Made by a program: the position numbers and the translations under genes. DNA of 64,000 nt from Streptococcus cristatus (GTDB lineage: Bacteria; Bacillota; Bacilli; Lactobacillales; Streptococcaceae): contig NZ_RJPT01000001.1 in NCBI RefSeq assembly GCF_003943515.1, forward strand, positions 157,693 to 221,692, in the 5' to 3' direction. The notes under the pieces were generated by a model. That model was not told the origin of the DNA. It searched no databases and saw nothing but the letters and a program-made list of their open reading frames with translations. Shown one piece after another: positions 45,490-54,503 of the stretch. The number at the start of each line of letters is the position of its first letter. Within the stretch, counting starts at the first letter, position 1.

Positions 45490-46811
45490 GGCAGAAACAT
45501 CAATCGAAATTCAAGAAGGCCCAAACGAAAAAGCCAGCAAATAGCCAATCATCCTTTCTATCCAAATGGAAAACCAAGGAAGACAAACATATCAAATCAT
45601 CTACTGGATTGCAAGAAGCGCAGGGGAGCCCGGAAGAAAATCAAGCTCGTCCTTCCGTTTCGTCTCCATCAAAAGTGGCATTTCCAATAGAGAGCTCAAG
45701 CAATGAGCCGTCTGCCGTCTCTTCGATAGAGGATAAAAATGGCTATGGGGCTAAAACAAGTCTTCAAGACCAGCCGGTGTTTTCTGAGCGATTAGAAGGA
45801 GCTCAGCAGGTGAAGGAGCCTTTGTCGCTTCTATCACAGAATTTGTTGGAATTAAAGCAGAGAGAGCTGAAGCGTCTCATTTCTAGCTTAGAATCACTGA
45901 AAGCTAAAAAACAAAACCAAGTCCTTCGTGGAAATCAAGCTAGCCAGCCGGTGTCAGGCTTTGTTGAACCAAAGCAGACAAAGCTTTCTCCGCGAATAAG
46001 CGCTAATGAGCTTGCTAGAGAGATAGATAAAGTAGAGTTTAAGAAGAAAAAACTAGGATTCTTTTCTAAGATATGGGTGATGGTACTTTCTAGTTTGGGG
46101 ATTATGACTTTTTTGGCTGAGACTGGAATGACGTGGCTAGAGATGGAAAAGGTAAAAGATAAAGAAAAAGCCGCAGCTATTTCTCGTATGTTAGACTCAT
46201 ATGGAAAGGATCAAGATTTAAAATCTGATAATCGTCCAGAATGGATTGCTAAGAAAGAGGAGTATCAGTTTCATATTACCTATGATGATATCACTTCTTT
46301 GTTCTCAGACTTCACTTCATCGGTTCCAAATCTGACAAGGGTCGACGAGGTGGTTGCAAAGTTAGGGAAAGCTGAATCTGGTAGGGAAACGAACCAAGAT
46401 GACCTAATCAAGACAATAGATTTAAACTATTCACAAGCAGGGACAGAGGCGAAAGTTAACCTCTCTTTTAAAAGCTATCTTGGTCCTTCTGAAACTCCTA
46501 AGTTGGAATCCCTAAAATGTACGCATCTCAGTAGTGCGCATCTACCAAACCGAAATGCTCAACTCACTCGCCAAGAACTTGCTGGTATAGAGAAAGGAAA
46601 GACCTACCAAGAGATTGTCAGTCAGTTGGGACTTCCAGAGCGCCTCGATTGGCATGGGGGAATCTTGAGCTATACGACTTTATCGATTTCTTATCGTTTG
46701 GAGGATGGTCAAGAGGTTAGTTTTTCTTTTGAAAAAGATGACACTCAGAGCTATCGACTGAAAGACAGCTCAGGTTTGGCAAGCGAAGCAGGAGAAGCAG
46801 GTGCTCAGTAG
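45462..46811 (+). CDS. Membrane protein of unknown function, paralogue 1 of 3
   Basis: 449 residues. The N-terminus GKRNLEALRQKHQSKFKKA is a basic motif shared with the next two genes. Residues ~20-200 are hydrophilic and low-complexity with a coiled-coil stretch (~125-155, ELKQRELKRLISSLESLKAK). One membrane helix lies at ~204-222; no signal peptide, so N-inside, C-outside is likely. The outer part carries two SmpA/BLIP-like repeats in appearance: ~275-350 (VVAKLGKAESG ... KVNLSF) and ~370-435 (EIVSQLGLPERLDWHGGILSY ... VSFSFEKD). AAGGAGGAG gives a strong start. Function not recognised. Heads a three-gene paralogous cluster. Confidence 0.75.
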   Translation: MGKRNLEALRQKHQSKFKKAQTKKPANSQSSFLSKWKTKEDKHIKSSTGLQEAQGSPEENQARPSVSSPSKVAFPIESSSNEPSAVSSIEDKNGYGAKTSLQDQPVFSERLEGAQQVKEPLSLLSQNLLELKQRELKRLISSLESLKAKKQNQVLRGNQASQPVSGFVEPKQTKLSPRISANELAREIDKVEFKKKKLGFFSKIWVMVLSSLGIMTFLAETGMTWLEMEKVKDKEKAAAISRMLDSYGKDQDLKSDNRPEWIAKKEEYQFHITYDDITSLFSDFTSSVPNLTRVDEVVAKLGKAESGRETNQDDLIKTIDLNYSQAGTEAKVNLSFKSYLGPSETPKLESLKCTHLSSAHLPNRNAQLTRQELAGIEKGKTYQEIVSQLGLPERLDWHGGILSYTTLSISYRLEDGQEVSFSFEKDDTQSYRLKDSSGLASEAGEAGAQ

Positions 46812-46886
46812 TGCTTGCCTAGCAGAAGAATCAGCCGTTTGTAGAAAGGGAATGAGCAATCAAGTATTTAGTTGATAGGTGAAAAG

Positions 46887-47804
46887 GTGAAAGATAGAAA
46901 TTTAGAAGCATTGAGGCGGGAGCACAAATCCAAGTTTAAAGCTAGAAACACTTCGTCGGTCAAGAGCCAGCGGGAACGGGGAGGAGCTGCCCTCGAACAG
47001 ACAAAGGAAGAAGCAAGGAAAGAAAAGCAGCGAACAGAGTCAGCAGTCAATCCTAATGGCCAGCTTTTAGCAAAGTCTGTGCTATCTTCTTGGCTATCTC
47101 GTTATGCTTATCTTCTAGTGATGGCTGCAGGCCTAGTAGGATTGATTAGCTTATTGATGGTGTATATGCGACCAACTTTTAAGTCAGAAGGAAATCAATC
47201 AGCTATATCGTCTGTTAATACTGTTCCGACAGAATCAGAAAATAGGATAGAGATCCTGACGGAGGAAAATTCAGCTTTTATTGAAAAGAATCGAGAGGTC
47301 GATTTTCCATTCGAAGAGATTTTAGAATTGATTAAAACTATGAACGAACCTAATGTGTCTCCAGAGGATATCGTTAAGAAGTATGGAAAAGCCAGTTCTG
47401 GGAGTGAGGATAATAGCGTGAAGGGCAGTAAATTGGTGACACTTTCCTATAATTTGGTAGGAAGAAAAGGAGTTGTTGATATGCACCTTAGGAATGCTGG
47501 AGGAGGAATGGAGCTTTCTACAGTATCAGTTACTTTCTTCCAGAATGCTGGGGAATCGATTACGAAGACAGTTGATGATTATCGATCGCTCATTCCTCAA
47601 AGTAAGCGAGAAGGGATGGAAATCAAGCAAGCTATTGTAGAACTGGGGATGCCAAAGAGTATTTATGCTCATAAAACGCTTAAAAAGCAAGTTGATTTTT
47701 TTAGTATGAGCTATCCAACTAAGGAAAAGATGTCAGTTTCTTTGTATTTTGACGAAGTGAATGGAACTTACCGCCTCACCAGTATGATGACAAGTACGGT
47801 CTGA
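46887..47804 (+). CDS. Membrane protein of unknown function, paralogue 2 of 3
   Basis: 305 residues from a GTG at 46887 (AGGTG ribosome-binding site 5 nt upstream), chosen because it gives MKDRNLEALRREHKSKF, matching the N-termini of its neighbours; an upstream in-frame TTG at 46872 is less likely. Basic cytoplasmic part ~1-70, one helix (YLLVMAAGLVGLISLLMVYM, ~75-94), then an outer domain with two repeats: DIVKKYGKASSGSED ... KGVVDMHLRNAGG and QAIVELGMPKSIYAHKTL ... VSLYFDEVNGTY. 75 bp after paralogue 1, no terminator seen, so probably co-transcribed. Function unknown. Confidence 0.75.
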   Translation: MKDRNLEALRREHKSKFKARNTSSVKSQRERGGAALEQTKEEARKEKQRTESAVNPNGQLLAKSVLSSWLSRYAYLLVMAAGLVGLISLLMVYMRPTFKSEGNQSAISSVNTVPTESENRIEILTEENSAFIEKNREVDFPFEEILELIKTMNEPNVSPEDIVKKYGKASSGSEDNSVKGSKLVTLSYNLVGRKGVVDMHLRNAGGGMELSTVSVTFFQNAGESITKTVDDYRSLIPQSKREGMEIKQAIVELGMPKSIYAHKTLKKQVDFFSMSYPTKEKMSVSLYFDEVNGTYRLTSMMTSTV

Positions 47805-47856
47805 GAGCCTAGACTGAGAGCATGGATTTTTTCTTAACATAGACAGGGATAGAAGA

Positions 47857-48681
47857 ATGGGAAAAAGAGATTTAGAAAAATTACGAAGGGAACATAAGGG
47901 AAAATTTAGTAGAACTAGGGAACCCATAAAACGAGAGTCTAAGGAAGGAGCTAGTTTGCTAGCTGAAACAAACCTCAAGGAAGGCACAAGACAAGAATCA
48001 AAGTCAACTTTTAAGAGAACCGCAAAGTTTAAACACAAATCACCATTTTTCAAGCTAGTGAGTGCTCTAGCCCTGATAGGCCTTGTTATCGGTCTACTTG
48101 TCTTAATCGGGAATTGGACCAATTCTTACAGAAAGAATCCGTTAGTAAGAACAGAAGCAAAATATTCTTCTTCAAATGCCGAAGTTTTGGATTGGGAACC
48201 AAGGGATTTTATAAAGTATAAGATTGAAGAGGACGAGGATAAAAATATAACAGTATCCAATTTTGTTCGTCAACATGGTTTAGCTAAAAGCAGCGATGAA
48301 ACGGTGATTGGCAAGAAGGATAAATTATTATCACTGATCTATGATTTGAAGGGAGGAGGCTTTGCCGTCCTTCAATTCTGGGATTTTGGTTCAGGTCTAC
48401 ATCTTACTAGCATAGCTTATAATATTTATCAAAATGAGGATTTGACAGGGGAACGGCTTTCTTTCCTTAAGGGAATGACATCAAATGAAGAAACTGGCAT
48501 CACTGATCTAGAAGTGATAGAACATTTGGGGCTTCCCAACAACTACTACAAAGCAGTGGTGAAAGGATATTACAGTATGTCTATGGGCTATAGGGCAGAA
48601 GATAAAACCTTCTTCCATTTAAACTTTGTAAAGGGAAAGGATGGCCAATTTCATCTGAATAAACTTAAAGAGACTAAATAG
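47857..48681 (+). CDS. Membrane protein of unknown function, paralogue 3 of 3
   Basis: 274 residues, starting GKRDLEKLRREHKGKFSRT, the shared basic motif. One helix at ~65-86 (KLVSALALIGLVIGLLVLIGNW). The outer domain again has two repeats: FVRQHGLAKSSDETVIGKK ... GFAVLQFWDFG and EVIEHLGLPNNYYKAVVKG ... FHLNFVKGKDGQFHLNKL. Both repeats keep the pattern hydrophobic helix, (K/H)xG(K/L), beta strands, as in paralogues 1 and 2. 52 bp after paralogue 2. The ribosome-binding site is weak (AGGGA). Function unknown. Confidence 0.75.
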   Translation: MGKRDLEKLRREHKGKFSRTREPIKRESKEGASLLAETNLKEGTRQESKSTFKRTAKFKHKSPFFKLVSALALIGLVIGLLVLIGNWTNSYRKNPLVRTEAKYSSSNAEVLDWEPRDFIKYKIEEDEDKNITVSNFVRQHGLAKSSDETVIGKKDKLLSLIYDLKGGGFAVLQFWDFGSGLHLTSIAYNIYQNEDLTGERLSFLKGMTSNEETGITDLEVIEHLGLPNNYYKAVVKGYYSMSMGYRAEDKTFFHLNFVKGKDGQFHLNKLKETK

Positions 48682-48723
48682 CATACTAGCTGCTAATAAA
48701 GTCCTAACTGTATAGCCAAATTG

Positions 48724-48732
48724 TGTTATAAT
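48724..48732 (+). promoter_or_regulatory. Extended -10 promoter upstream of repeat copy 4 and dapH
   Basis: TGTTATAAT (TATAAT 48727-48732). The transcript would start ~10 bp before the 175-bp repeat, placing the whole repeat in the dapH 5' leader. Confidence 0.55.
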
Positions 48733-48750
48733 AGAGAAATAAAAGAGATA

Positions 48751-48925
48751 GAGAGTGGGACAGAAATCGGTAATTCGTTAGAATTCGATTTCGTCGTCCC
48801 GCCTCCGCACAGTTGAGTAGGGCTGTAAAAGCTGATGAAGTCAGCGTAGTAGAGCCCACTCAACCACTGCGTCTTGCTCGACAATCCAAAGACAATTGAG
48901 AGGCTAGGACTTTTGTCCCAGACTC
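48751..48925 (+). repeat. 175-bp structured intergenic repeat, copy 4
   Basis: Same orientation as copies 1 and 3. Unlike them its end is followed by CAACAAAG, not a T-run, so it should not terminate. It lies between a promoter and dapH. Confidence 0.9.
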
Positions 48926-48959
48926 CAACAAAGAATAGAAAGAACAAAGAGGTGACGCC

Positions 48960-49658
48960 ATGTCTGCTACGAAAATGAACGCTCAAGAAATTATCAAATT
49001 TATCGCTGATGCCAAGAAAAAAACTCCTGTCAAGGTAACCTTTGATGGAGAATTGCACGGATCAATCCCTTGGTCTGTTGTGAAATTAGGCAATGTTCTT
49101 TTTGGAGACTGGGAAGAAATCAAGCCACTCCTCGTGAACTTAGAAGAAAATAAGACCTATGTTGTAGAGCAGGATGCCCGCAATTCAGCGGTGCCGCTTT
49201 TGGACAAGCGCGACATCAATGCCCGTATTGAGCCGGGTGCTATTATCCGTGACCAAGTTGAAATTGGTGATAATGCTGTCATCATGATGGGGGCAGTCAT
49301 CAATATCGGTGCAGAAATTGGTGCTGGTACCATGATTGATATGGGTGCTATTCTGGGCGGCCGAGCGATTGTTGGCAAAAATAGCCATGTCGGTGCTGGT
49401 GCGGTTCTGGCAGGAGTCATTGAGCCGGCTAGTGCTGAGCCAGTTCGGGTTGGCGATAACGTGCTGATTGGTGCCAATGCGGTTGTCATTGAAGGTGTAC
49501 AAATTGGCAGTGGTTCCGTTGTTGCAGCTGGTGCGATTGTGACCCAGGATGTTCCTGAAAATGTAGTGGTTGCTGGTGTTCCAGCACGAGTTATCAAAAA
49601 AATTGATGAGAAGACGCAGCAGAAGACAGCTCTGGAAGACGCTCTGCGTACTCTTTAA
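48960..49658 (+). CDS. dapH: Tetrahydrodipicolinate N-acetyltransferase
   Basis: 232 residues; acetylates 2,3,4,5-tetrahydrodipicolinate in the acetylase branch of lysine/diaminopimelate synthesis. The N-terminal domain ([22 protein letters not shown]) is typical of Firmicute DapH (YkuQ), followed by a left-handed beta-helix of hexapeptide repeats (~85-205: [22 protein letters not shown]). GAGGTGACGCC precedes the ATG. First gene of an operon with the matching deacetylase. Confidence 0.95.
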   Translation: MSATKMNAQEIIKFIADAKKKTPVKVTFDGELHGSIPWSVVKLGNVLFGDWEEIKPLLVNLEENKTYVVEQDARNSAVPLLDKRDINARIEPGAIIRDQVEIGDNAVIMMGAVINIGAEIGAGTMIDMGAILGGRAIVGKNSHVGAGAVLAGVIEPASAEPVRVGDNVLIGANAVVIEGVQIGSGSVVAAGAIVTQDVPENVVVAGVPARVIKKIDEKTQQKTALEDALRTL

Positions 49659-49675
49659 TATTGGTTAAAAGATAG

Positions 49676-49701
49676 CCGCCCTTGAACTTCATCGGGGGCG
49701 G
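49676..49701 (+). terminator. GC-rich hairpin between dapH and the deacetylase
   Basis: CCGCCC pairs with GGGCGG over a 14-nt loop. No T-run follows, so it may stabilise or attenuate rather than terminate. Confidence 0.4.
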
Positions 49702-49746
49702 TCTGACTCTTTGTTTGCACTGACAAGATTTTATAGGAAAGAAACA

Positions 49747-50880
49747 ATGCTTGATTATCTGAACATTCGCCGCGATTTACACCAGATACCAGAAATCGGT
49801 CTGGAAGAATACAAGACTCATGCTTATTTGATGCAGGTCATTGATGGACTGACAGCAGGTCTAGACTTTGTGGAAATCCGAACTTGGCGGACGGGTATTT
49901 TGGTCTTTATCAAGGGAAGTTCACCGGATAAGACGATTGGCTGGCGGACGGATATCGATGGCCTTCCGATTGTGGAGGAGACCGGACTGGACTTTGCCAG
50001 TACCCATGAAAGTCGCATGCATGCCTGCGGACACGATATGCACATGACGGTCGCTCTAGGACTGCTGGAGCAAGCTGTGAGCACTCAGCCTACCCACAAT
50101 CTGCTCTTTCTCTTTCAGCCTGCAGAGGAAAATGAAGCTGGTGGAATGCTCATGTACGAAGACGGTGCTTTTGGCGACTGGCTGCCGGATGAGTTTTACG
50201 GCCTCCATGTGCGGCCGGACCTCAAGGTCGGTGATATTGCCACTAATAGAGGAACTCTCTTTGCTGGCACCTGTGAAGTCAAGCTGACCTTTAAGGGGAA
50301 GGGAGGCCATGCGGCCTTTCCTCAAGAAGCCAATGATGCTTTGGTGGCGGCTAGCTACTTTATCACCCAGGTGCAGACCATTGTCAGCCGCAATGTCGAT
50401 CCTATCGAGGGAGCGGTTGTGACCTTTGGTTCGCTCCATGCTGGCACGACCAACAATGTCATCGCAGAAACAGCTTTTCTGCATGGTACCATTCGGACCC
50501 TGACTCAGGAGATGAACCTCTTGACCCAGAAACGCTTACGGGAAATAGCAGAGGGCATAGCCCAAAGTTTCGGACTGGAATTGGACTTGGAGCTTAAACA
50601 AGGTGGCTACCTACCTGTAGAAAATCATCCTGACCTAGCAGACGAATTGATGGACTTTTTCCAGAAGGAAGAAGGAGTGGAGCTGATTGATATTGCGCCG
50701 GCTATGACAGGCGAGGACTTTGGCTATCTGCTCAGTAAGGTCAAGGGCGTCATGTTCTGGCTGGGAGTGGACAGTCCCTATGCCCTCCATCATCCCAAGA
50801 TGACACCGGACGAGGCAGCACTGCCCTTTGCTATTGAAAAGATTGGGAAATTCCTAGATTATAAAATCAACGAAAGATAA
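49747..50880 (+). CDS. N-acetyldiaminopimelate deacetylase (M20 family)
   Basis: 377 residues; removes the acetyl group from N-acetyl-LL-diaminopimelate. M20 peptidase motifs: [14 protein letters not shown] (metal His/Asp), [15 protein letters not shown] (catalytic Glu and ligand), and the dimerisation domain with [15 protein letters not shown]. General annotation would be amidohydrolase/hippurate hydrolase; linkage to dapH makes the YkuR-type lysine-pathway enzyme the best assignment. The start at 49747 follows AGGAAAG; a longer frame from 49711 lacks support. Confidence 0.9.
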   Translation: MLDYLNIRRDLHQIPEIGLEEYKTHAYLMQVIDGLTAGLDFVEIRTWRTGILVFIKGSSPDKTIGWRTDIDGLPIVEETGLDFASTHESRMHACGHDMHMTVALGLLEQAVSTQPTHNLLFLFQPAEENEAGGMLMYEDGAFGDWLPDEFYGLHVRPDLKVGDIATNRGTLFAGTCEVKLTFKGKGGHAAFPQEANDALVAASYFITQVQTIVSRNVDPIEGAVVTFGSLHAGTTNNVIAETAFLHGTIRTLTQEMNLLTQKRLREIAEGIAQSFGLELDLELKQGGYLPVENHPDLADELMDFFQKEEGVELIDIAPAMTGEDFGYLLSKVKGVMFWLGVDSPYALHHPKMTPDEAALPFAIEKIGKFLDYKINER

Positions 50881-50900
50881 GGAAAAGGTGGACGAGCTGC

Positions 50901-51437
50901 ATGAAAAAAGAGCTGAGACAAACTGTACTGAAGCAGATGAAGAAACTTGCAGGAAAAGAAAAAAAGCAGGCAGATAACTGGCTGACCCAGCACTTGCTCA
51001 GTTCAGCAGCTTATCAAAAAGCTCAGGTTATCGCTACCTATCTTTCTATGCCGCATGAAGTCTCAACTGCATCCTTTATCAAGCAGGCTCAGTTGGATGG
51101 CAAGCGGGTTTTAGTGCCTAAGACCTATGGCCAGGGTCGGATGATATTTGTGGATTATGATGAAAGTCGCCTTCAAAAAAGCTCTTTTGGACTTATGGAG
51201 CCGATAAGTGAAGAGGCTGTGGACAAGACAGAAATTGATCTGATTCATGTGCCAGGCGTGGTCTTTAATTCTCAAGGTTTTCGGATTGGTTACGGCGGCG
51301 GCTACTATGACCGTTATCTGGCTGATTTTGCAGGAGCATCCATCAGCACTATTTATGCTGTCCAACAGGCAGAATTTTTACCAGCTCAACATGATGTTGC
51401 GGTAAAGGAGTTACTTATTTATGAAGCAAATCTTTGA
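50901..51437 (+). CDS. 5-formyltetrahydrofolate cyclo-ligase
   Basis: 178 residues; converts 5-formyl-THF to 5,10-methenyl-THF with ATP. Signature blocks: KKELRQTVLKQMKKL at the start, IATYLSMPHEVST, and the C-terminal nucleotide loop RIGYGGGYYDRYL. It overlaps the rhomboid gene by 17 bp, so they are translationally coupled, a pairing also seen in other streptococci. Confidence 0.93.
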   Translation: MKKELRQTVLKQMKKLAGKEKKQADNWLTQHLLSSAAYQKAQVIATYLSMPHEVSTASFIKQAQLDGKRVLVPKTYGQGRMIFVDYDESRLQKSSFGLMEPISEEAVDKTEIDLIHVPGVVFNSQGFRIGYGGGYYDRYLADFAGASISTIYAVQQAEFLPAQHDVAVKELLIYEANL

Positions 51438-52104
51438 TAGAGACTATCCTGTGACAAGCATCCTGCTTATCCTAACGAGCCTTGTTTTTGCCTTGATGTT
51501 TCTTTCCTACGGTTTTCAATACAGCAGTTCCGAAGCCTTGTATCACTTTGGAGCCGTGCACGGTTATACGATTCAAGCGCTGCCGGAGCAGTTTTGGCGG
51601 GTTTTTGCTGCTATTTTTATCCATATTGGCTTGGAGCATTTTGTGGTCAATATGCTGACCCTCTACTTCCTTGGTCGGCAGATTGAAGCTATCTTTGGCT
51701 CATGGAAATTTTTGATACTCTACCTGATGTCAGGCATTATGGGGAATTTATTTGTGGTCTATTTTTCACCCAATAGCCTGGCAGCCGGGGCGTCTACTGC
51801 TCTTTTCGGCCTTTTTGCTTCCGTTGTTGTGCTTCGTTATGCTACGCGAAACTACTATCTGCAGCAGCTGGGTCAGTCCTATATGAGCCTACTGGCTGTC
51901 AATCTGGTCATGAGTTTTTTACCGGGAATTAGCCTTGCAGGCCACTTGGGCGGTCTAGTTGGCGGAGCTTTAGGAGCTGTGATCTTACCAGTATCGGGAG
52001 AACGCTACGCTTTTAGCAAGACTCAACGATTTTTAGCACTGGCAGCCTACCTTGGATTAGCAGCTATTTTGATTTTTCTGACTTTTCAACGACCAATTTT
52101 TTGA
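51421..52104 (+). CDS. Rhomboid-family intramembrane serine protease
   Basis: 227 residues with about six to seven helices. Catalytic Ser in GASTALFG (GxSx) and catalytic His in LAGHLGGLVGGALGA; the helix-2 His-x4-N motif appears in HIGLEHFVVNMLTLYFLG. Cleaves membrane helices; substrate unknown. Ribosome-binding site AAAGGAG lies inside the upstream gene. End of the dap operon. Confidence 0.93.
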   Translation: MKQIFDRDYPVTSILLILTSLVFALMFLSYGFQYSSSEALYHFGAVHGYTIQALPEQFWRVFAAIFIHIGLEHFVVNMLTLYFLGRQIEAIFGSWKFLILYLMSGIMGNLFVVYFSPNSLAAGASTALFGLFASVVVLRYATRNYYLQQLGQSYMSLLAVNLVMSFLPGISLAGHLGGLVGGALGAVILPVSGERYAFSKTQRFLALAAYLGLAAILIFLTFQRPIF

Positions 52105-52119
52105 GAAATGAATTCAATT

Positions 52120-52341
52120 ACCGCTTTTTAAAGCGGTATTCCAAAATGTGGCCAACCTCTGTCAGCAATAGAAAAATTGCTGATAGAGGTTGATTACCAT
52201 ATAATGAAAACTCTTAGAGATGCTGATATGACATCATTTTTAAGAGTTTTTTTACTTTATCCAGCAAAAGAAAAAGATTGAAGAAATTGTCCAAAATGGA
52301 CTTTTTCTTCAATCTAACACCTAGTAAATCTAGGTGTTTTC
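52120..52341. terminator. Cluster of strong stem-loops between the rhomboid gene and galU
   Basis: Five hairpins in ~220 bp: TACCGCTTT/AAAGCGGTA (~52120); a 17-bp near-perfect stem CAACCTCT..TCAGCAAT / ATTGCTGA..AGAGGTTG (52153-52192); AAACTCTTA/TAAGAGTTT with TTTTT (~52209-52252, plus-strand terminator); AGATTGAAGAA/TTCTTCAATCT (~52277-52316, terminator for galU on the minus strand); and AACACCTAG/CTAGGTGTT (~52316-52339). TTGCTG-17-TATAAT (52177-52205) also forms a promoter-like pair. Confidence 0.7.
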
Positions 52342-52395
52342 CTGTATAGTGTTAAAAGCTGTTGCATTAGCTAATCTATTGCTTATGCACTTCTA

Positions 52396-53298
52396 TTATT
52401 TTTTCGTTTTCTTATCTAATTTTTTGCCTAAATCGATAATGTATTGCTTCAAATCATCCTTAACCTGAGGGTGTTTGAGGGCGTAATCGATAGAAGTTTT
52501 CATGAAGCCAAACTTGTCACCGACATCATAGCGGTCGCCTTTGAATTCACGGGCAAAAACGCGCTGAGTCTTGTTGAGGGTATCGATGGCATCAGTCAGT
52601 TGAATTTCATTGCCAGCGCCGGGAGTTTGTTTTTCCAAAATTTCAAAAATTTCTGGCGTTAGCAGGTAGCGTCCGATAATGGCCAAATCACTTGGTGCAT
52701 CTTCTGGTGCTGGTTTTTCAACAAATTTTTCAACGCTGTAGAGGCCATTGACGCCTTCGCCTTGTGGTGCAATAACGCCGTAAGCAGAGACTTCTTCATG
52801 AGGAACTTGCATAACTGCGATTGTAGATGCGTGGGTTGCTGCATAGTCATCCATGAGTTGCTTGGTGAGTGGCACTGCCTTGTCATTGGTAATGTCCATC
52901 AAATCATCCCCCAGCATGACCACAAAAGGCTCATTTCCGACGAAGGCCTTGGCTTGAAGTACGGCGTCCCCGAGTCCACGCGGATGGCTCTGACGGATGA
53001 AATGCAAGCCAATACCAGTGGTCTCATCCACCAACTTGAGCAAGTCGTTCTTGCCCTTTTCTTTGAGGTTGTATTCTAGCTCAAAGTTGGAGTCAAAGTG
53101 GTCCTCGATGGAGCGTTTTGACTTCCCTGTGACAACCAAAATGTCTTTGATTCCAGATTTAAGAGCTTCTTCGACGATAAACTGAATAGTTGGTTTGTCA
53201 ACGATTGGCAGCATTTCTTTGGCCAGTGCCTTAGTGGCTGGCAAGAAGCGGGTTCCGAGACCGGCTGCAGGGATGATTGCTTTTCTGACTTTTGACAT
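52396..53298 (-). CDS. galU: UTP-glucose-1-phosphate uridylyltransferase
   Basis: 300 residues; makes UDP-glucose for cell-wall polysaccharides and glycolipids. [34 protein letters not shown] is the nucleotidyltransferase start with the active-site Lys/Arg; GDDLMD binds metal-UTP. Start region has AGGAG. Lies 30 bp downstream of gpsA on the same strand, the conserved streptococcal gpsA-galU operon. Confidence 0.97.
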   Translation of the reverse strand: MSKVRKAIIPAAGLGTRFLPATKALAKEMLPIVDKPTIQFIVEEALKSGIKDILVVTGKSKRSIEDHFDSNFELEYNLKEKGKNDLLKLVDETTGIGLHFIRQSHPRGLGDAVLQAKAFVGNEPFVVMLGDDLMDITNDKAVPLTKQLMDDYAATHASTIAVMQVPHEEVSAYGVIAPQGEGVNGLYSVEKFVEKPAPEDAPSDLAIIGRYLLTPEIFEILEKQTPGAGNEIQLTDAIDTLNKTQRVFAREFKGDRYDVGDKFGFMKTSIDYALKHPQVKDDLKQYIIDLGKKLDKKTKK

Positions 53299-53328
53299 AA
53301 ATTTCTCCTTTATAAAAAATATTGTAAA

Positions 53329-54345
53329 TTAAGACCATTCATTTTCAGCTTTGAATTCATTATTCATCATATCATGAATAGCATCTTTGATATCATGGCC
53401 GTCATAGATGACCTTGTAAATAGCTTGGGTAATTGGCATGTAGACACCGAGCTCCTGAGCCAGTTCGTAGGCTGCCTTGGTGGTAGAGATTCCTTCGATA
53501 ACCATGCCCATATTAGCTTCAATATCAGCCAATTTTTCGCCACGACCCAACGCATCGCCGGCCCGCCAGTTGCGAGAGTGGACAGAAGTTCCTGTGACAA
53601 TCAAGTCGCCGACACCAGAAAGACCGCTGTAAGTCAGAGGGCTGGCTCCAAGTTTGACACCAAGTCGAGTAATTTCAGCCAGACCGCGTGTGATGATGGC
53701 AGCTTTGGCATTGTCACCATAGCCCAGCCCGTGGAGAGCTCCAGCTCCGACTGCGATGATGTTTTTCAGAGCACCTGCTGTCTCCACTCCAACGACATCA
53801 GTATTGGTGTAGAGGCGGAAATAGTGGTTGCTGAAGAGTTCCTGCACATATTTAGCGGTTTCAAGGTCCTTAGATGCTGCGGTAATCAGGGTAATGTCAC
53901 GAACGATAGTTTCCTCAGCGTGGCTAGGGCCTGAAACAACAACAATCTCGCTACGCAAGTCTGTAGGGATTTCTTCTTCCAGAATAGTTGAAATCCGTTT
54001 GTGGGTATTGGGCTCCAGTCCCTTGGATGCATGCATGATTTTTACCTTGTGATCTAAGGTTTGCGCAACTTGTTTGGCTACCAGACGGGTCACCTTGGTC
54101 GGCACGACAAAAAGTACAGCATCTACGTTTGCTAGGGCATCTTTCAAGTCGTGATAAGCCTTGATTTCTTCGCTTAGAACCACATCTTTGAAATAGCGTT
54201 TGTTTGTATGCTGGTTATTGATCTCGTCAATCTGCTCTGCAATATTGCCCCAAATCCGGACTTCATGGCCATTATCATTGAGGACTTGCGATAGAGCCGT
54301 TCCCCAAGAACCAGGACCAATCACAGCAATTCGTTGATTATCCAT
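53329..54345 (-). CDS. gpsA: Glycerol-3-phosphate dehydrogenase [NAD(P)+]
   Basis: 338 residues; reduces dihydroxyacetone phosphate to sn-glycerol-3-phosphate for phospholipid and teichoic acid synthesis. Rossmann motif [13 protein letters not shown], catalytic Lys in [15 protein letters not shown] and substrate region SHAEET. AAGGAGAAAAG places the start at 54345; the longer frame to 54381 begins with GTG and lacks a ribosome-binding site. Operon with galU. Confidence 0.97.
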   Translation of the reverse strand: MDNQRIAVIGPGSWGTALSQVLNDNGHEVRIWGNIAEQIDEINNQHTNKRYFKDVVLSEEIKAYHDLKDALANVDAVLFVVPTKVTRLVAKQVAQTLDHKVKIMHASKGLEPNTHKRISTILEEEIPTDLRSEIVVVSGPSHAEETIVRDITLITAASKDLETAKYVQELFSNHYFRLYTNTDVVGVETAGALKNIIAVGAGALHGLGYGDNAKAAIITRGLAEITRLGVKLGASPLTYSGLSGVGDLIVTGTSVHSRNWRAGDALGRGEKLADIEANMGMVIEGISTTKAAYELAQELGVYMPITQAIYKVIYDGHDIKDAIHDMMNNEFKAENEWS

Positions 54346-54435
54346 CTTTTCTCCTTGTACGAGACCTACAAAAGGACTCACTTGCTTTTAGAGTTATTTA
54401 TTATATTGTACCATATAATAACTGAAATTTCTTAC

Positions 54436-54463
54436 TTGACATTGTTTTTATCTATGATATAGT
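54436..54463 (+). promoter_or_regulatory. Promoter of the ABC exporter operon
   Basis: TTGACA (54436-54441), 16-bp spacer, extended -10 TGATATAGT (TATAGT 54458-54463). GAGGAGG precedes the ATG at 54504. Confidence 0.8.
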
Positions 54464-54503
54464 AAGGAAGCTAAACAAAGTTAAAAATCTACGAGGAGGA
54501 ATT

